Assembly: GCA_034189195.1 (NCBI GenBank)
Contig: JAXHVI010000060.1
Coordinates: 1 to 16,330, forward strand
Length of the DNA stretch: 16,330 nt
Direction: 5' to 3'
Source: Desulfosudis sp034189195
Lineage (GTDB): Bacteria; Desulfobacterota; Desulfobacteria; Desulfobacterales; Desulfosudaceae
The translations under genes and the position numbers were made by a program. Positions 7,781 to 15,019 of the stretch are shown here, in pieces. Below the pieces are notes generated by a model. That model searched no databases, was not told where the DNA came from, and worked only from the letters and a program-made list of their open reading frames with translations. Positions within the stretch are counted from its first letter, which is position 1, and every line of letters begins with the position of its first letter.

Positions 7781-8629
7781 CTATGTGGCAAAAACCGGCA
7801 GGGCCGATCCGGGGATGATGCCGGCTTTTGCTGCTTCCTCAAAGAGCCGGCAAATGGCCTGCTCCCCAGTTTCGCCGATATCCCCGGTAAAGTCGTTTAC
7901 ATAAAGTTCAATATGCTGTTGAATCACATCGTCTGAAAGTTCCTGGGCGTGCTGCCGCACATAAGGCCCGGGGGCGGCGGGGTCTTGCCGGGCATAGGCA
8001 ACGCTTTGTCCTATGATTTGCTCAATCACACGGCACTGTTCTGCCGGAACATCCCGGCGCACACCGATCAGGCCAAGGGGAATGGGCAACCCGGTTTTTT
8101 CTTCCCACCACTGGCCCAGGTCCAGCAGGCAGTCCAGGCCGTAATTCGAATAGGTGAACCGCCCTTCGTGAATGATCACGCCATGGTCGCACGTCCCGTC
8201 CTGAACAGCCGGCATGATCCGGTCAAACCGCATGGGGACCGGTGTAAAATCGTTTTTCAGGTAGAGGGAGGCCAGCAGGCAGGCCGTGGTCCACATTCCC
8301 GGCACCGCGAGTGTCGCGCCGGCAAGGGGCTTGCGCGGCCCTTCTTTTTTGGTCACGATCAGCGGCCCGCACCCCCGGCCCAGGGCCGCCCCGCTTCTTA
8401 ACATGCCGTAGGATTCCCCCAGGTGGGCCATGGCGGCCACCGAGAGCTTGGACACGTCAAAACGGGCTTTGGCCGCGCTTCGGTTCAGGGCTTCCACATC
8501 ATTTAACGTGATGTCAAAGGCCAGGCCGTGCAGGTTGACCCGGCCGTGGGCCAGGGCATAAAAAAGAAAGGTGTCGTTGGGACAGGGGGAGTAGGCCAGT
8601 GTGACCGTGCCGGTCTTAACATTTGCCAT
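7781..8629 (-). CDS. mqnD: 1,4-dihydroxy-6-naphthoate synthase MqnD
   Basis: A 282-aa enzyme that converts cyclic dehypoxanthine futalosine into 1,4-dihydroxy-6-naphthoate. Recognised by the N-terminal TLAYSPCPNDTFLFYAL, the KLSVAAMAHLG segment, RFDRIMPAVQDG, the IIHEGRFTYSNYGL block that contains the family's catalytic histidine, and DLGQWWEEKTGLPIPLG. The minus-strand frame is open further upstream to 8968, but the extra residues are a proline/arginine-rich antisense translation of mqnB. ATG 8627-8629 is the right start, as it follows GGAGG at a good distance and matches the family N-terminus. The start lies inside the last codons of mqnB (14-nt overlap), so mqnB-mqnD is a translationally coupled pair. 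Confidence 0.94.
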   Translation of the reverse strand: MANVKTGTVTLAYSPCPNDTFLFYALAHGRVNLHGLAFDITLNDVEALNRSAAKARFDVSKLSVAAMAHLGESYGMLRSGAALGRGCGPLIVTKKEGPRKPLAGATLAVPGMWTTACLLASLYLKNDFTPVPMRFDRIMPAVQDGTCDHGVIIHEGRFTYSNYGLDCLLDLGQWWEEKTGLPIPLGLIGVRRDVPAEQCRVIEQIIGQSVAYARQDPAAPGPYVRQHAQELSDDVIQQHIELYVNDFTGDIGETGEQAICRLFEEAAKAGIIPGSALPVFAT

Positions 8630-9374
8630 CGCACGCCTCCGGTCTTTTGGTCCATTCCGCGATAAAGGCGCAAACGCTGATGGCCGCGTTGGTGGCGGCC
8701 AGGGGAATATCCCATTCGGACCTGTTCCGGCGGCCCGCGATGTTGCCGGCTCCGCGGATTTCAAGAAAGGGAATGCCGTAGTGCAGGCAGACATGGGCCG
8801 CGGCCGCTCCTTCCATGGCCTCCATGCAGAGGCCGAACCGGTCAAACAGGGCCTGGGCCCGGCGGTCTGTGGCGGTGATGGTGACCACTGATCCGATGGG
8901 GCCCATGGCCGCGCCGCAGCCCGTTGCCAGGGGCGCGTTGCAGGCGGCCCGGCAGGCCGTGTCGGCAAGACGAATATCCGCCGGATATCGGTTGGTGATC
9001 TTGCCGGCAGGGGTTTTTAGAACCGGAAACGGCAGCGCGTCCACGATGTCCGCCGGGTCTGCCGGTTCGAGACCTGACTGCACGTCGATCATCTCCGTTG
9101 CCACCACTACATCTCCTTTGCTGATGCCGGCCTGGGCGAACCCGCCGCCGCACCCGGTCTGAATGACCAGCGAGGGAAGCGTTTTTTCCATTACAGCGGC
9201 AAGTGCCATGGCCGTGTTCACCGGCCCGGGGCCGGTGACGAGCACCTGTACCGGCGTGCCGGCCAGCATGCCGGTCATCACAGGGCCGCCGGTTTGTGCG
9301 CCGGAAAGCCGGTCGATAAGGGGCGCGGCCTCCACGGGGGTGGCCGTGGGAATGAGAATGCGGGGGTCAGGCAT
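8616..9374 (-). CDS. mqnB: Futalosine hydrolase MqnB
   Basis: A 252-aa nucleoside-phosphorylase-fold (PNP_UDP) protein that hydrolyses futalosine to dehypoxanthine futalosine and hypoxanthine. Visible family features are the N-terminal ILIPTATPVEAAPL, VTGPGPVNTAMAL, the glycine-rich QTGCGGGFA and the substrate-binding MEAMEGAA (E185, M187, E188). The C-terminal catalytic segment reads EIRGAGNIAGRRNRSEW, so Gly precedes the conserved Asn/Asp position (N211) where Ser is usual. Genomic pairing with mqnX and overlap with mqnD support futalosine rather than methylthioadenosine as substrate. I see no good ribosome-binding site before ATG 9374; the upstream region is shared divergently with ugd. 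Confidence 0.92.
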   Translation of the reverse strand: MPDPRILIPTATPVEAAPLIDRLSGAQTGGPVMTGMLAGTPVQVLVTGPGPVNTAMALAAVMEKTLPSLVIQTGCGGGFAQAGISKGDVVVATEMIDVQSGLEPADPADIVDALPFPVLKTPAGKITNRYPADIRLADTACRAACNAPLATGCGAAMGPIGSVVTITATDRRAQALFDRFGLCMEAMEGAAAAHVCLHYGIPFLEIRGAGNIAGRRNRSEWDIPLAATNAAISVCAFIAEWTKRPEACDGKC

Positions 9375-9477
9375 GGGTATGTTTCATCGGTTTATCGGTT
9401 TCGCCGGCCGGTTCGGTTCCGCCGCGCTTTTTTGTTTCCATATCACGGAAGGCCCGCGCCTGTCATGAAAAAAACGC

Positions 9478-9506
9478 TTGATAGGACCGGGTATCCCCTG
9501 TATAAA
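9478..9506 (+). promoter_or_regulatory. Sigma70-type promoter candidate for ugd
   Basis: TTGATA (9478-9483) is followed by exactly 17 bp and then TATAAA (9501-9506), close to the bacterial consensus in both boxes and in spacing. Transcription would begin near 9513, leaving a leader of about 87 nt before the ugd ATG. The leader contains a perfect AGGGC/GCCCT hairpin (9568-9580, 3-nt loop) just ahead of the ribosome-binding site at 9590-9596. This is the best promoter-like match I saw in the window, and it would drive the nucleotide-sugar cassette. Sequence match only. Confidence 0.55.
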
Positions 9507-9599
9507 AGACCAACAATTCAATTTTATGAATTTTTTTGATGGAGCCGGAAGTGTTCGGACCTGAAAAAGGGCACTGCCCTGCTTTTGAAAGGGAGGTTG

Positions 9600-10982
9600 A
9601 TGGCACAATCGTTTGAAAAGAAAATTCTGTGTATCGGCGCCGGATACGTGGGCGGCCCCACCATGGCGGTGATTGCCGACAAATGCCCCCGGTACAAGGT
9701 GACGGTGGTGGATATCGACGCCGGCAAGATCGCGGCCTGGAACTCCGACACCCTGCCGGTGTACGAACCGGGCCTCCTGGATGTCGTTCAGCGGGCAAGG
9801 GGGAAAAATCTTTTCTTTTCCACGGACGTGCCGGCCGCCATTGCCGAGGCGGACATCATTTTTGTCAGCGTGAACACCCCCACCAAGACCACCGGCGTGG
9901 GTGCCGGCATGGCCGCCGACCTGCGTTACTGGGAGAACACGGCCCGGCAGATTCGCCAGTGTGCGGACACGCCCAAGATCGTGGTGGAAAAGAGCACGGT
10001 GCCGGTGAAAACCGCCGAAGCCATGGCCCAGATCCTGTCCACGGAAAACAGCGGCAATCGGTTCGAGGTGCTTTCCAACCCGGAATTTCTGGCCGAAGGC
10101 ACGGCCGTTGCCGACCTGGAAAACCCGGACCGGGTCGTGATCGGCTCCCGGCAGACGCCCGAAGGCCTGGCGGCCCGGGACGCACTGGTGGAGGTTTACG
10201 CCAACTGGGTGCCCGGGGAAAAGATTCTCGTCTCCAACATCTGGAGCAGTGAAATGGCCAAGCTGGCGGCCAACGCCTTTCTGGCCCAGCGGGTCTCGTC
10301 CATCAACACCATCGCCAACATCTGCGAAAGTTCCGGCGCCAACGTGCAGGAAGTCTCCAGGGCCGTGGGCATGGACCGGCGCATCGGGCCGAAGTTTCTC
10401 AATGCCGGAGTGGGGTTCGGCGGGTCGTGCTTTAAAAAAGACATCCTGAGCCTGGCCTACCTGTGCCGGGATGCCGGGGCCGACGCCGAGGCCGACTACT
10501 GGGAAAGCGTGGTGCGCATCAACGAGCACCAGAAGGAGCGGTTTGTGCGGCGCATGCTGGACGCCATGTTCCACAGCATGGCGGACAAGCGGATCGCATT
10601 GTTCGGGTTTGCCTTCAAGCCCGATACCGGCGATATCCGGGACGCGCCGGCCATCACCATTGCCCGCCGGCTGCTTGACGAGGGTGCCGTGCTGGCCATC
10701 ACCGATCCCAGGGCACTGGACGGGGCCCGGTCGGTGTTCGGCAATGCCGACGGCCGGGTGGCGTATGTGGACGACCCCTACCAGGCCGCGAAAAAGAGCC
10801 ATGCCATTGCCGTTCTCACCGAGTGGCAGGTGTACCGGGATCTCGATTATACCGCGATATATGCCGCCATGGAGAAGCCGGCCTTTTTCTTTGACGGCCG
10901 GAACGTGGCCGACCATGCCGCGCTTTTTGACATGGGGTTTAATGTCTATCCGGTGGGGATGCCGGCAATGACCCATTTTTAA
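9600..10982 (+). CDS. ugd: UDP-glucose 6-dehydrogenase, animal/eukaryote-like type
   Basis: A 460-aa NAD-dependent enzyme oxidising UDP-glucose to UDP-glucuronate. The Rossmann start is CIGAGYVGGP. The family blocks are VNTPTKT (93-97 region), EKSTVPVKTAE, LSNPEFLAEGTA, K221, and the catalytic cysteine C277 in GFGGSCFKKD. The text is markedly like animal UGDH (AAWNSDTLPVYEPGL, GKNLFFSTD, NPDRVVIG, WSSEMAKLAANAFLAQR, GFAFKPDTGD) rather than the shorter bacterial Ugd type. ATG 9600 is chosen because it follows AGGGAGG, although the spacer is only 3 nt; an in-frame TTG at 9585 would lie upstream of that site. It is the first gene of the nucleotide-sugar cassette, and its product feeds the uxs gene that follows. 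Confidence 0.94.
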   Translation: MAQSFEKKILCIGAGYVGGPTMAVIADKCPRYKVTVVDIDAGKIAAWNSDTLPVYEPGLLDVVQRARGKNLFFSTDVPAAIAEADIIFVSVNTPTKTTGVGAGMAADLRYWENTARQIRQCADTPKIVVEKSTVPVKTAEAMAQILSTENSGNRFEVLSNPEFLAEGTAVADLENPDRVVIGSRQTPEGLAARDALVEVYANWVPGEKILVSNIWSSEMAKLAANAFLAQRVSSINTIANICESSGANVQEVSRAVGMDRRIGPKFLNAGVGFGGSCFKKDILSLAYLCRDAGADAEADYWESVVRINEHQKERFVRRMLDAMFHSMADKRIALFGFAFKPDTGDIRDAPAITIARRLLDEGAVLAITDPRALDGARSVFGNADGRVAYVDDPYQAAKKSHAIAVLTEWQVYRDLDYTAIYAAMEKPAFFFDGRNVADHAALFDMGFNVYPVGMPAMTHF

Positions 10983-11009
10983 CCCGATATTGTGTGAAAT
11001 ATACGGGTT
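10981..11009 (+). other. Inter-cistronic hairpin between ugd and uxs
   Basis: AACCCGATAT (10981-10990) can pair with ATAT-A-CGGGTT (10999-11009) with a single bulged A at 11003 and an 8-nt loop. It begins inside the ugd stop codon. The following sequence (TTTCTGG) has no proper U-tract, so it is more likely a processing or stabilising hairpin, or a weak attenuator, than a strong terminator. It ends 12 nt before the uxs ribosome-binding site. Confidence 0.35.
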
Positions 11010-11035
11010 TCTGGCCCTAACGGAGGAGACGGTGT

Positions 11036-11995
11036 ATGACGTGCATGGATAAAAAACGGGTCCTGGTGACCGGCGGCGCCGGTTTTCTGGGGTCTCACCT
11101 GTGTGAGCGGCTGCTTGCCGACGGCTGCGAGGTGGTCTGCCTGGACAATTTCTTTACCGGCCGAAAACGCAATATCGCCCATCTGCTGGACAACCCGGAT
11201 TTCGAACTGCTGCGCCACGACCTGGCCCACCAGATCTTTATTGAAACCGATGAAATTTACAACCTGGCCTGTCCGGCATCGCCGGTCCACTACCAGTACA
11301 ACCCGGTCAAGACCGTTAAAACCAGCGTACTGGGGGCCATTCACATGCTGGGGCTGGCCAAGCGGGTAAAGGCGAAAATTCTTCAGGCATCCACCAGCGA
11401 GGTTTACGGGGATCCGGATGTCCACCCCCAGACCGAGGATTACCGGGGCAACGTGAATCCCATCGGCCCCCGGGCCTGCTACGATGAAGGCAAACGGTGC
11501 GCCGAGACCCTGTTTTTCGATTACCACCGTCAGAACCGGGTCAACATCCGGGTGGTGCGGATATTCAACACCTACGGCCCCCGCATGCACCCCGACGACG
11601 GCCGGGTGGTGAGCAACTTCATCATGGCGGCCCTTCAGAACAGGGATATCACGGTTTACGGCGACGGCGCCCAGACCCGATCCTTCTGCTACGTGGATGA
11701 CATGATCGACGGTTTTGTCCGCATGATGAACGCGGACGATGACTTTACCGGGCCGGTGAACCTGGGCAATCCCCACGAGATGACCGTGCTGGAGCTGGCA
11801 AAGGCGGTAATCGACCTGACCGGATCCCGGTCGAAAATCGTTTTTCAGCCCCTTCCGGCGGACGATCCCCGGCAGCGGCGGCCCGATATCACCCTGGCAC
11901 GGGAGCGGCTCGGCTGGCAGCCCGTGGTCGGGCTGGACGAGGGGCTTGAAAAAACGGTCCGCTATTTTGAAACTCTGATTTCAGACAATTCTTAA
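11036..11995 (+). CDS. uxs: UDP-glucuronate decarboxylase / UDP-xylose synthase
   Basis: A 319-aa extended short-chain dehydrogenase/reductase that decarboxylates UDP-glucuronate to UDP-xylose. The NAD-binding motif is VTGGAGFLGSHL (11-22). The catalytic positions are T120 and E122 (QASTSEVYGDP), Y149 and K153 (GPRACYDEGKR). The block GNVNPIGPRACYDEGKR and the RIFNTYGPRMHPDDGRVVSNF region are diagnostic of UXS and separate it from dTDP-glucose dehydratases and GalE. The start is set by GGAGGAG (11022-11028) with a 7-nt spacer; a second in-frame ATG lies three codons on. It follows ugd by 53 bp, so the pair runs UDP-Glc -> UDP-GlcA -> UDP-Xyl. The symbol is by function; bacterial naming varies. 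Confidence 0.93.
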   Translation: MTCMDKKRVLVTGGAGFLGSHLCERLLADGCEVVCLDNFFTGRKRNIAHLLDNPDFELLRHDLAHQIFIETDEIYNLACPASPVHYQYNPVKTVKTSVLGAIHMLGLAKRVKAKILQASTSEVYGDPDVHPQTEDYRGNVNPIGPRACYDEGKRCAETLFFDYHRQNRVNIRVVRIFNTYGPRMHPDDGRVVSNFIMAALQNRDITVYGDGAQTRSFCYVDDMIDGFVRMMNADDDFTGPVNLGNPHEMTVLELAKAVIDLTGSRSKIVFQPLPADDPRQRRPDITLARERLGWQPVVGLDEGLEKTVRYFETLISDNS

Positions 11996-12013
11996 GCGGG
12001 TTCTGGAATTTCA

Positions 12014-12122
12014 TTTCACCGCAGAGACGCAGAGGACGCAAAGAAAAATATGAGCGCTTCGCGAAAAAAACGATCGCTTTTCCAGGAAGCGGAATACAGC
12101 ACTTTGCGCCTTTGCGGTAAAA
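12014..12122. repeat. Nested palindromic element (REP/MITE-like) between uxs and gmd
   Basis: The outer arms TTTCACCGCAGAGACGCAGAG (12014-12034, one residue over the short-motif size; key core ACCGCA..CGCA) and its partner at 12102-12122 match at 17 of 21 positions, two of the mismatches being G-U wobbles in RNA. Inside lie CGCTTC/GAAGCG (12055-12060 with 12086-12091) and GCGA/TCGC (12061-12064 with 12074-12077), giving a nested hairpin of about 109 nt. The text style (CCGCAGAGACGCAGAG) resembles dispersed repeats I know from many environmental bacterial genomes, but family membership cannot be verified here. It occupies most of the 190-bp gap. Confidence 0.6.
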
Positions 12123-12185
12123 AAAGAATTTGCTTCAAACTTTAGACACTACTGAGCATATCAATTATTTATTGGAGGTTGTATC

Positions 12186-13349
12186 GTGACAGTGAAAAAG
12201 GCCCTGATAACCGGGATCACCGGCCAGGACGGCGCCTACCTGGCCGAGTTCCTGCTGGAAAAAGGCTACGAGGTCCATGGCATCAAGCGGCGGGCCTCGC
12301 TTTTCAACACAGCCAGGATCGATCACCTGTATCAGGATCCCCATGAGGATGACGTTCGTTTTTTCATGCATTACGGGGACCTGACCGATTCTTCCAACCT
12401 GGTGCGCATCATTCAGCATGTGCAGCCCGACGAGATTTACAACCTGGGGGCACAGAGCCATGTCCAGGTCTCTTTTGAGTCACCGGAGTACACGGGGGAC
12501 GTGGACGGCCTGGGCACTTTGCGATTGCTGGAGGCCATGCGGATTCTGGGCGTGGAAAAGAAGGTGCGGTTCTACCAGGCTTCAACATCGGAACTTTACG
12601 GTAAGGTGCAGGAGGTGCCCCAGACCGAGAAAACCCCTTTCTACCCCCGCTCTCCCTACGGGTGCGCCAAACTTTTTGCCTACTGGTGCACGGTGAATTA
12701 CCGGGAAGCCTACGGCATGTTCGCCTGTAACGGCATCCTGTTCAACCACGAGTCCCCCATTCGCGGCGAGACCTTTGTCACCCGAAAGATCACCCGGGCC
12801 GGGGCCCGCATTGCCGGCGGGGTCCAGGACCGGCTTTACCTGGGCAACCTGGGCGCGTTGCGGGACTGGGGCCATGCCAGAGATTACGTGCGGGCCCAGT
12901 GGCTGATGCTCCAGCAGCCGGAACCCGATGATTTTGTCGTTGCCACGGGAAAACAGTACTCGGTGCGGGATTTCTGCGAAAAAGCCTTTGCCAACGCCGG
13001 GATTCACCTGGCCTGGAAGGGCAGCGGCGTGGAGGAGCATGGAATTGTCGATTCAGTCGACAAAGACGCTCCTCTGGTCAGAAAATACGGAATGGCGCAG
13101 TCTCTCTCCCGGCTGGCCCCCGGCACAACGGTGATCTGCGTGGACCCGGCCTATTTTCGGCCCGCGGACGTGGTCTCCCTGGTGGGCGACGCCACAAAGG
13201 CAAAAGAGAAGCTGGGGTGGGAACCGCGCATCACCCTTGACGAGATGGTTTTCGAGATGGTGGACTGTGATTTTCAGGACGCCCGGCGGGAAGCGGTGTG
13301 CAAGGCCAACGGCCTTCCCCTGCCGGCCAGCTGCGAGGCCCACATGTGA
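12186..13349 (+). CDS. gmd: GDP-mannose 4,6-dehydratase
   Basis: A 387-aa extended SDR converting GDP-mannose to GDP-4-keto-6-deoxymannose, the precursor of GDP-L-fucose and related 6-deoxyhexoses. Clear Gmd blocks are ALITGITGQDGAYLAEFLL, GIKRRASLFNT, QASTSELYG (T134, E136), Y158/K162, NHESPIRGETFVTRKI, LGNLGALRDWGHARDYV and YFRPADV. The usual SPYAVAK around the catalytic tyrosine reads SPYGCAK, leaving Tyr and Lys intact. The start is GTG at 12186: GGAGG at 12174-12178 lies 7 nt upstream and the N-terminus fits the family. Its TGA overlaps the ATG of fcl (TGATG), so the two are translationally coupled. Length is near the E. coli enzyme (about 373 aa). Confidence 0.95.
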   Translation: MTVKKALITGITGQDGAYLAEFLLEKGYEVHGIKRRASLFNTARIDHLYQDPHEDDVRFFMHYGDLTDSSNLVRIIQHVQPDEIYNLGAQSHVQVSFESPEYTGDVDGLGTLRLLEAMRILGVEKKVRFYQASTSELYGKVQEVPQTEKTPFYPRSPYGCAKLFAYWCTVNYREAYGMFACNGILFNHESPIRGETFVTRKITRAGARIAGGVQDRLYLGNLGALRDWGHARDYVRAQWLMLQQPEPDDFVVATGKQYSVRDFCEKAFANAGIHLAWKGSGVEEHGIVDSVDKDAPLVRKYGMAQSLSRLAPGTTVICVDPAYFRPADVVSLVGDATKAKEKLGWEPRITLDEMVFEMVDCDFQDARREAVCKANGLPLPASCEAHM

Positions 13350-14311
13350 TGGAAAAGGATGCTGTTATCTATATAGCCGGCCACCGGGGCCTGGCCGGTT
13401 CGGCTATAACAAGAGCGCTGGAAGCCCGTGGCTGCACCAACCTGCTGACCCGTACCCATGCCGAACTGGATCTCACTTGTCAGGCCGCCACCGAAGCCTT
13501 TTTTCAGGCCCACCGCCCGGCGTATGTGTTTATGGCGGCCGCCAAAGTGGGCGGCATTCTGGCCAACAACACCTTTCCGGCCGAGTTTATCTATCAGAAC
13601 CTGACCATCCAGACCCACATTCTTCATGCCGCCTATCGGGCCGGGACCAGGCGCCTGCTGTTCCTGGGATCTTCGTGTATTTATCCCAAAGCGTGTCCCC
13701 AGCCCATGAAAGAGGAACACCTGCTCACCGGCCCCCTGGAGCCCACCAACGAGCCCTATGCCGTGGCCAAGATCGCGGGCATCAAGATGTGCCAGTCCTA
13801 CAACCGGCAGTACGGCACCCGGTTTGTGGCGGTGATGCCCACCAATCTTTACGGTCCCAACGACAATTTTGACCTGGAGACCAGCCATGTGCTGCCGGCC
13901 CTGATCCGCAAGTTTCACGAGGCCAAAAAAAGCGGCGCAAAAGAGGTGGTTGTCTGGGGCACGGGAAATCCGCGGCGGGAGTTTCTGCATGTCGATGACC
14001 TGGCGAGTGCCTGCCTGTTTGTCATGAACCTGCCGGACGCCGACTTTGACCGCCTGGTTCGTGGCGACCAGGCTCCGCTGGTCAATATCGGCATGGGCAA
14101 AGACATCTCCATCGCCGAGCTGGCAGGGCTGATCAAAGAAATTGTTGGATTTGAAGGCCACATCCGTTTTGATGCCACCAAACCCGACGGTACCTTTCAG
14201 AAGCTGCTGGATGTGTCCCGCATGACCGCCCTGGGCTGGCAGGCAAAAACCGGCCTGAGATCCGGAATTCAAAACACCTACCAGTGGTGCCTGGATCATC
14301 ATGTTTTCTGA
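13349..14311 (+). CDS. fcl: GDP-L-fucose synthase (GDP-4-keto-6-deoxymannose epimerase/reductase)
   Basis: A 320-aa extended SDR that epimerises and reduces the Gmd product to GDP-L-fucose with NADPH. Visible are the GxxGxxG nucleotide motif (AGHRGLAGSAI), AAAKVGGILANN, GSSCIYPK with C110, the YxxxK pair Y137/K141 (EPYAVAKIAG) and H180 in NDNFDLETSHVLPALI, all at the positions expected for Fcl/WcaG. The start ATG overlaps the gmd stop by 1 nt. An upstream in-frame start at 13298 is rejected because it would sit wholly within gmd and adds no family sequence. Together with gmd it gives the complete GDP-mannose to GDP-fucose route. Confidence 0.95.
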   Translation: MEKDAVIYIAGHRGLAGSAITRALEARGCTNLLTRTHAELDLTCQAATEAFFQAHRPAYVFMAAAKVGGILANNTFPAEFIYQNLTIQTHILHAAYRAGTRRLLFLGSSCIYPKACPQPMKEEHLLTGPLEPTNEPYAVAKIAGIKMCQSYNRQYGTRFVAVMPTNLYGPNDNFDLETSHVLPALIRKFHEAKKSGAKEVVVWGTGNPRREFLHVDDLASACLFVMNLPDADFDRLVRGDQAPLVNIGMGKDISIAELAGLIKEIVGFEGHIRFDATKPDGTFQKLLDVSRMTALGWQAKTGLRSGIQNTYQWCLDHHVF

Positions 14312-14417
14312 CTGTGTCGTGAAAATAGTTTAGTATCCAACCGTAATTTTTAAGTTTTTGCGTCCTGATGACTGACGGCACGCCAGGGATTTATGGATGG
14401 AAACCAAGGAGGATACT

Positions 14418-14960
14418 TTGACAGCGTGGCATGTGATTCACACGATCAGCGAGACTACCTCCCGGTGGGTGAAGGTGATTGCCGAAGCCGTGCGCGATGA
14501 CCAGGGAAACACACTGGAATACTGGCGGGTGGAAAAGGATGATTCGATCATCATCCTGCCCCTTTACCGGGGCGCCATTGTCCTTCCACGGCCTTTTTAC
14601 CGGCACGGCATCGGTCAACACACCTGGGATCTGCCCGGTGGAAGATGGGGCAGCCGGGCAGACATAAAGACGGCGGCCCTGTCGATTCTTGCCCGGGAAC
14701 TTGGCATATCGGAAACGGATGTGGCCGGGCTGACCTCCATCAGCGGAACTCCGTGGCCGGTGAACAGCGCGTTTTCAAACCAGTACCTTCACGGATTTGT
14801 CGCCGAAATAGCGGATTCGGCCGTTTTCCCCGAAGACCGGGGTGTGGAACGGTTTATAACCGACGCTTCGGGCATGGCGGCCCTGCTGGACCGGCTCAGT
14901 TGCCTTCAGTGCCGGTGTGTGGTATTGGAGTGGCTTTATCGGAACGCCGTTTTTCCATGA
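14418..14960 (+). CDS. Nudix-fold protein with degenerate Nudix box
   Basis: About 180 aa with the layout of ADP-ribose pyrophosphatase-like Nudix proteins: an N-terminal strand region (WVKVIAEAVRDDQGNTLEYWRV), IIILPLYRGAIVLPRPFYR, then DLPGGR and the Nudix segment. Against the consensus G-x5-E-x7-R-E-U-x-E-E-x-G-U, numbering from TTG 14418, G75, L91, E94, G96 and I97 are kept. The expected E at 81 is Ala, R at 89 is Ser, E at 90 is Ile and E at 93 is Arg. Most metal-binding residues are therefore gone and hydrolysis is doubtful; a sugar-nucleotide-binding or structural role is possible. TTG 14418 is preferred because AAGGAGG (14406-14412) sits 5 nt upstream. ATG 14397 in the same frame is the alternative. 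It lies between fcl and the sqdB-like gene. Confidence 0.7.
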   Translation: MTAWHVIHTISETTSRWVKVIAEAVRDDQGNTLEYWRVEKDDSIIILPLYRGAIVLPRPFYRHGIGQHTWDLPGGRWGSRADIKTAALSILARELGISETDVAGLTSISGTPWPVNSAFSNQYLHGFVAEIADSAVFPEDRGVERFITDASGMAALLDRLSCLQCRCVVLEWLYRNAVFP

Positions 14961-14990
14961 AAAAAGGATAATATTTTTGAATCCAAATGG

Positions 14991-15019
14991 TTGCATTATA
15001 AAAAAACAGGGTGTATAGA
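14991..15019 (+). promoter_or_regulatory. Weak promoter candidate upstream of the sqdB-like gene
   Basis: TTGCAT (14991-14996), a 17-bp spacer and TATAGA (15014-15019) have ideal spacing but only partial agreement with the sigma70 consensus. The region is AT-rich compared with its surroundings and lies in a 130-bp gap, which makes a separate promoter for the sqdB-like gene plausible. The transcript would start near 15026, inside the hairpin region described separately. Low confidence. Confidence 0.3.

Noticed and set aside
8630..8968. N-terminal extension of mqnD to 8968
   Set aside because: The added residues are a Pro/Arg/Ala-rich out-of-frame reading of mqnB, and the GGAGG plus the family N-terminus fix the start at 8629.
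9465..9539. 24-codon frame (MKKTLDRTGYPLYKRP...) before ugd
   Set aside because: It covers the best promoter match and has no ribosome-binding site; most likely chance.
9384..10976. Long open frame (530 codons) antisense to ugd
   Set aside because: Its translation is a histidine/glycine/proline-rich shadow of a high-GC coding strand, with no domain, and the sense strand encodes an unmistakable UGDH.
13298..13348. Upstream start for fcl
   Set aside because: It would lie entirely inside gmd; ATG 13349 has the TGATG coupling and matches the family N-terminus.
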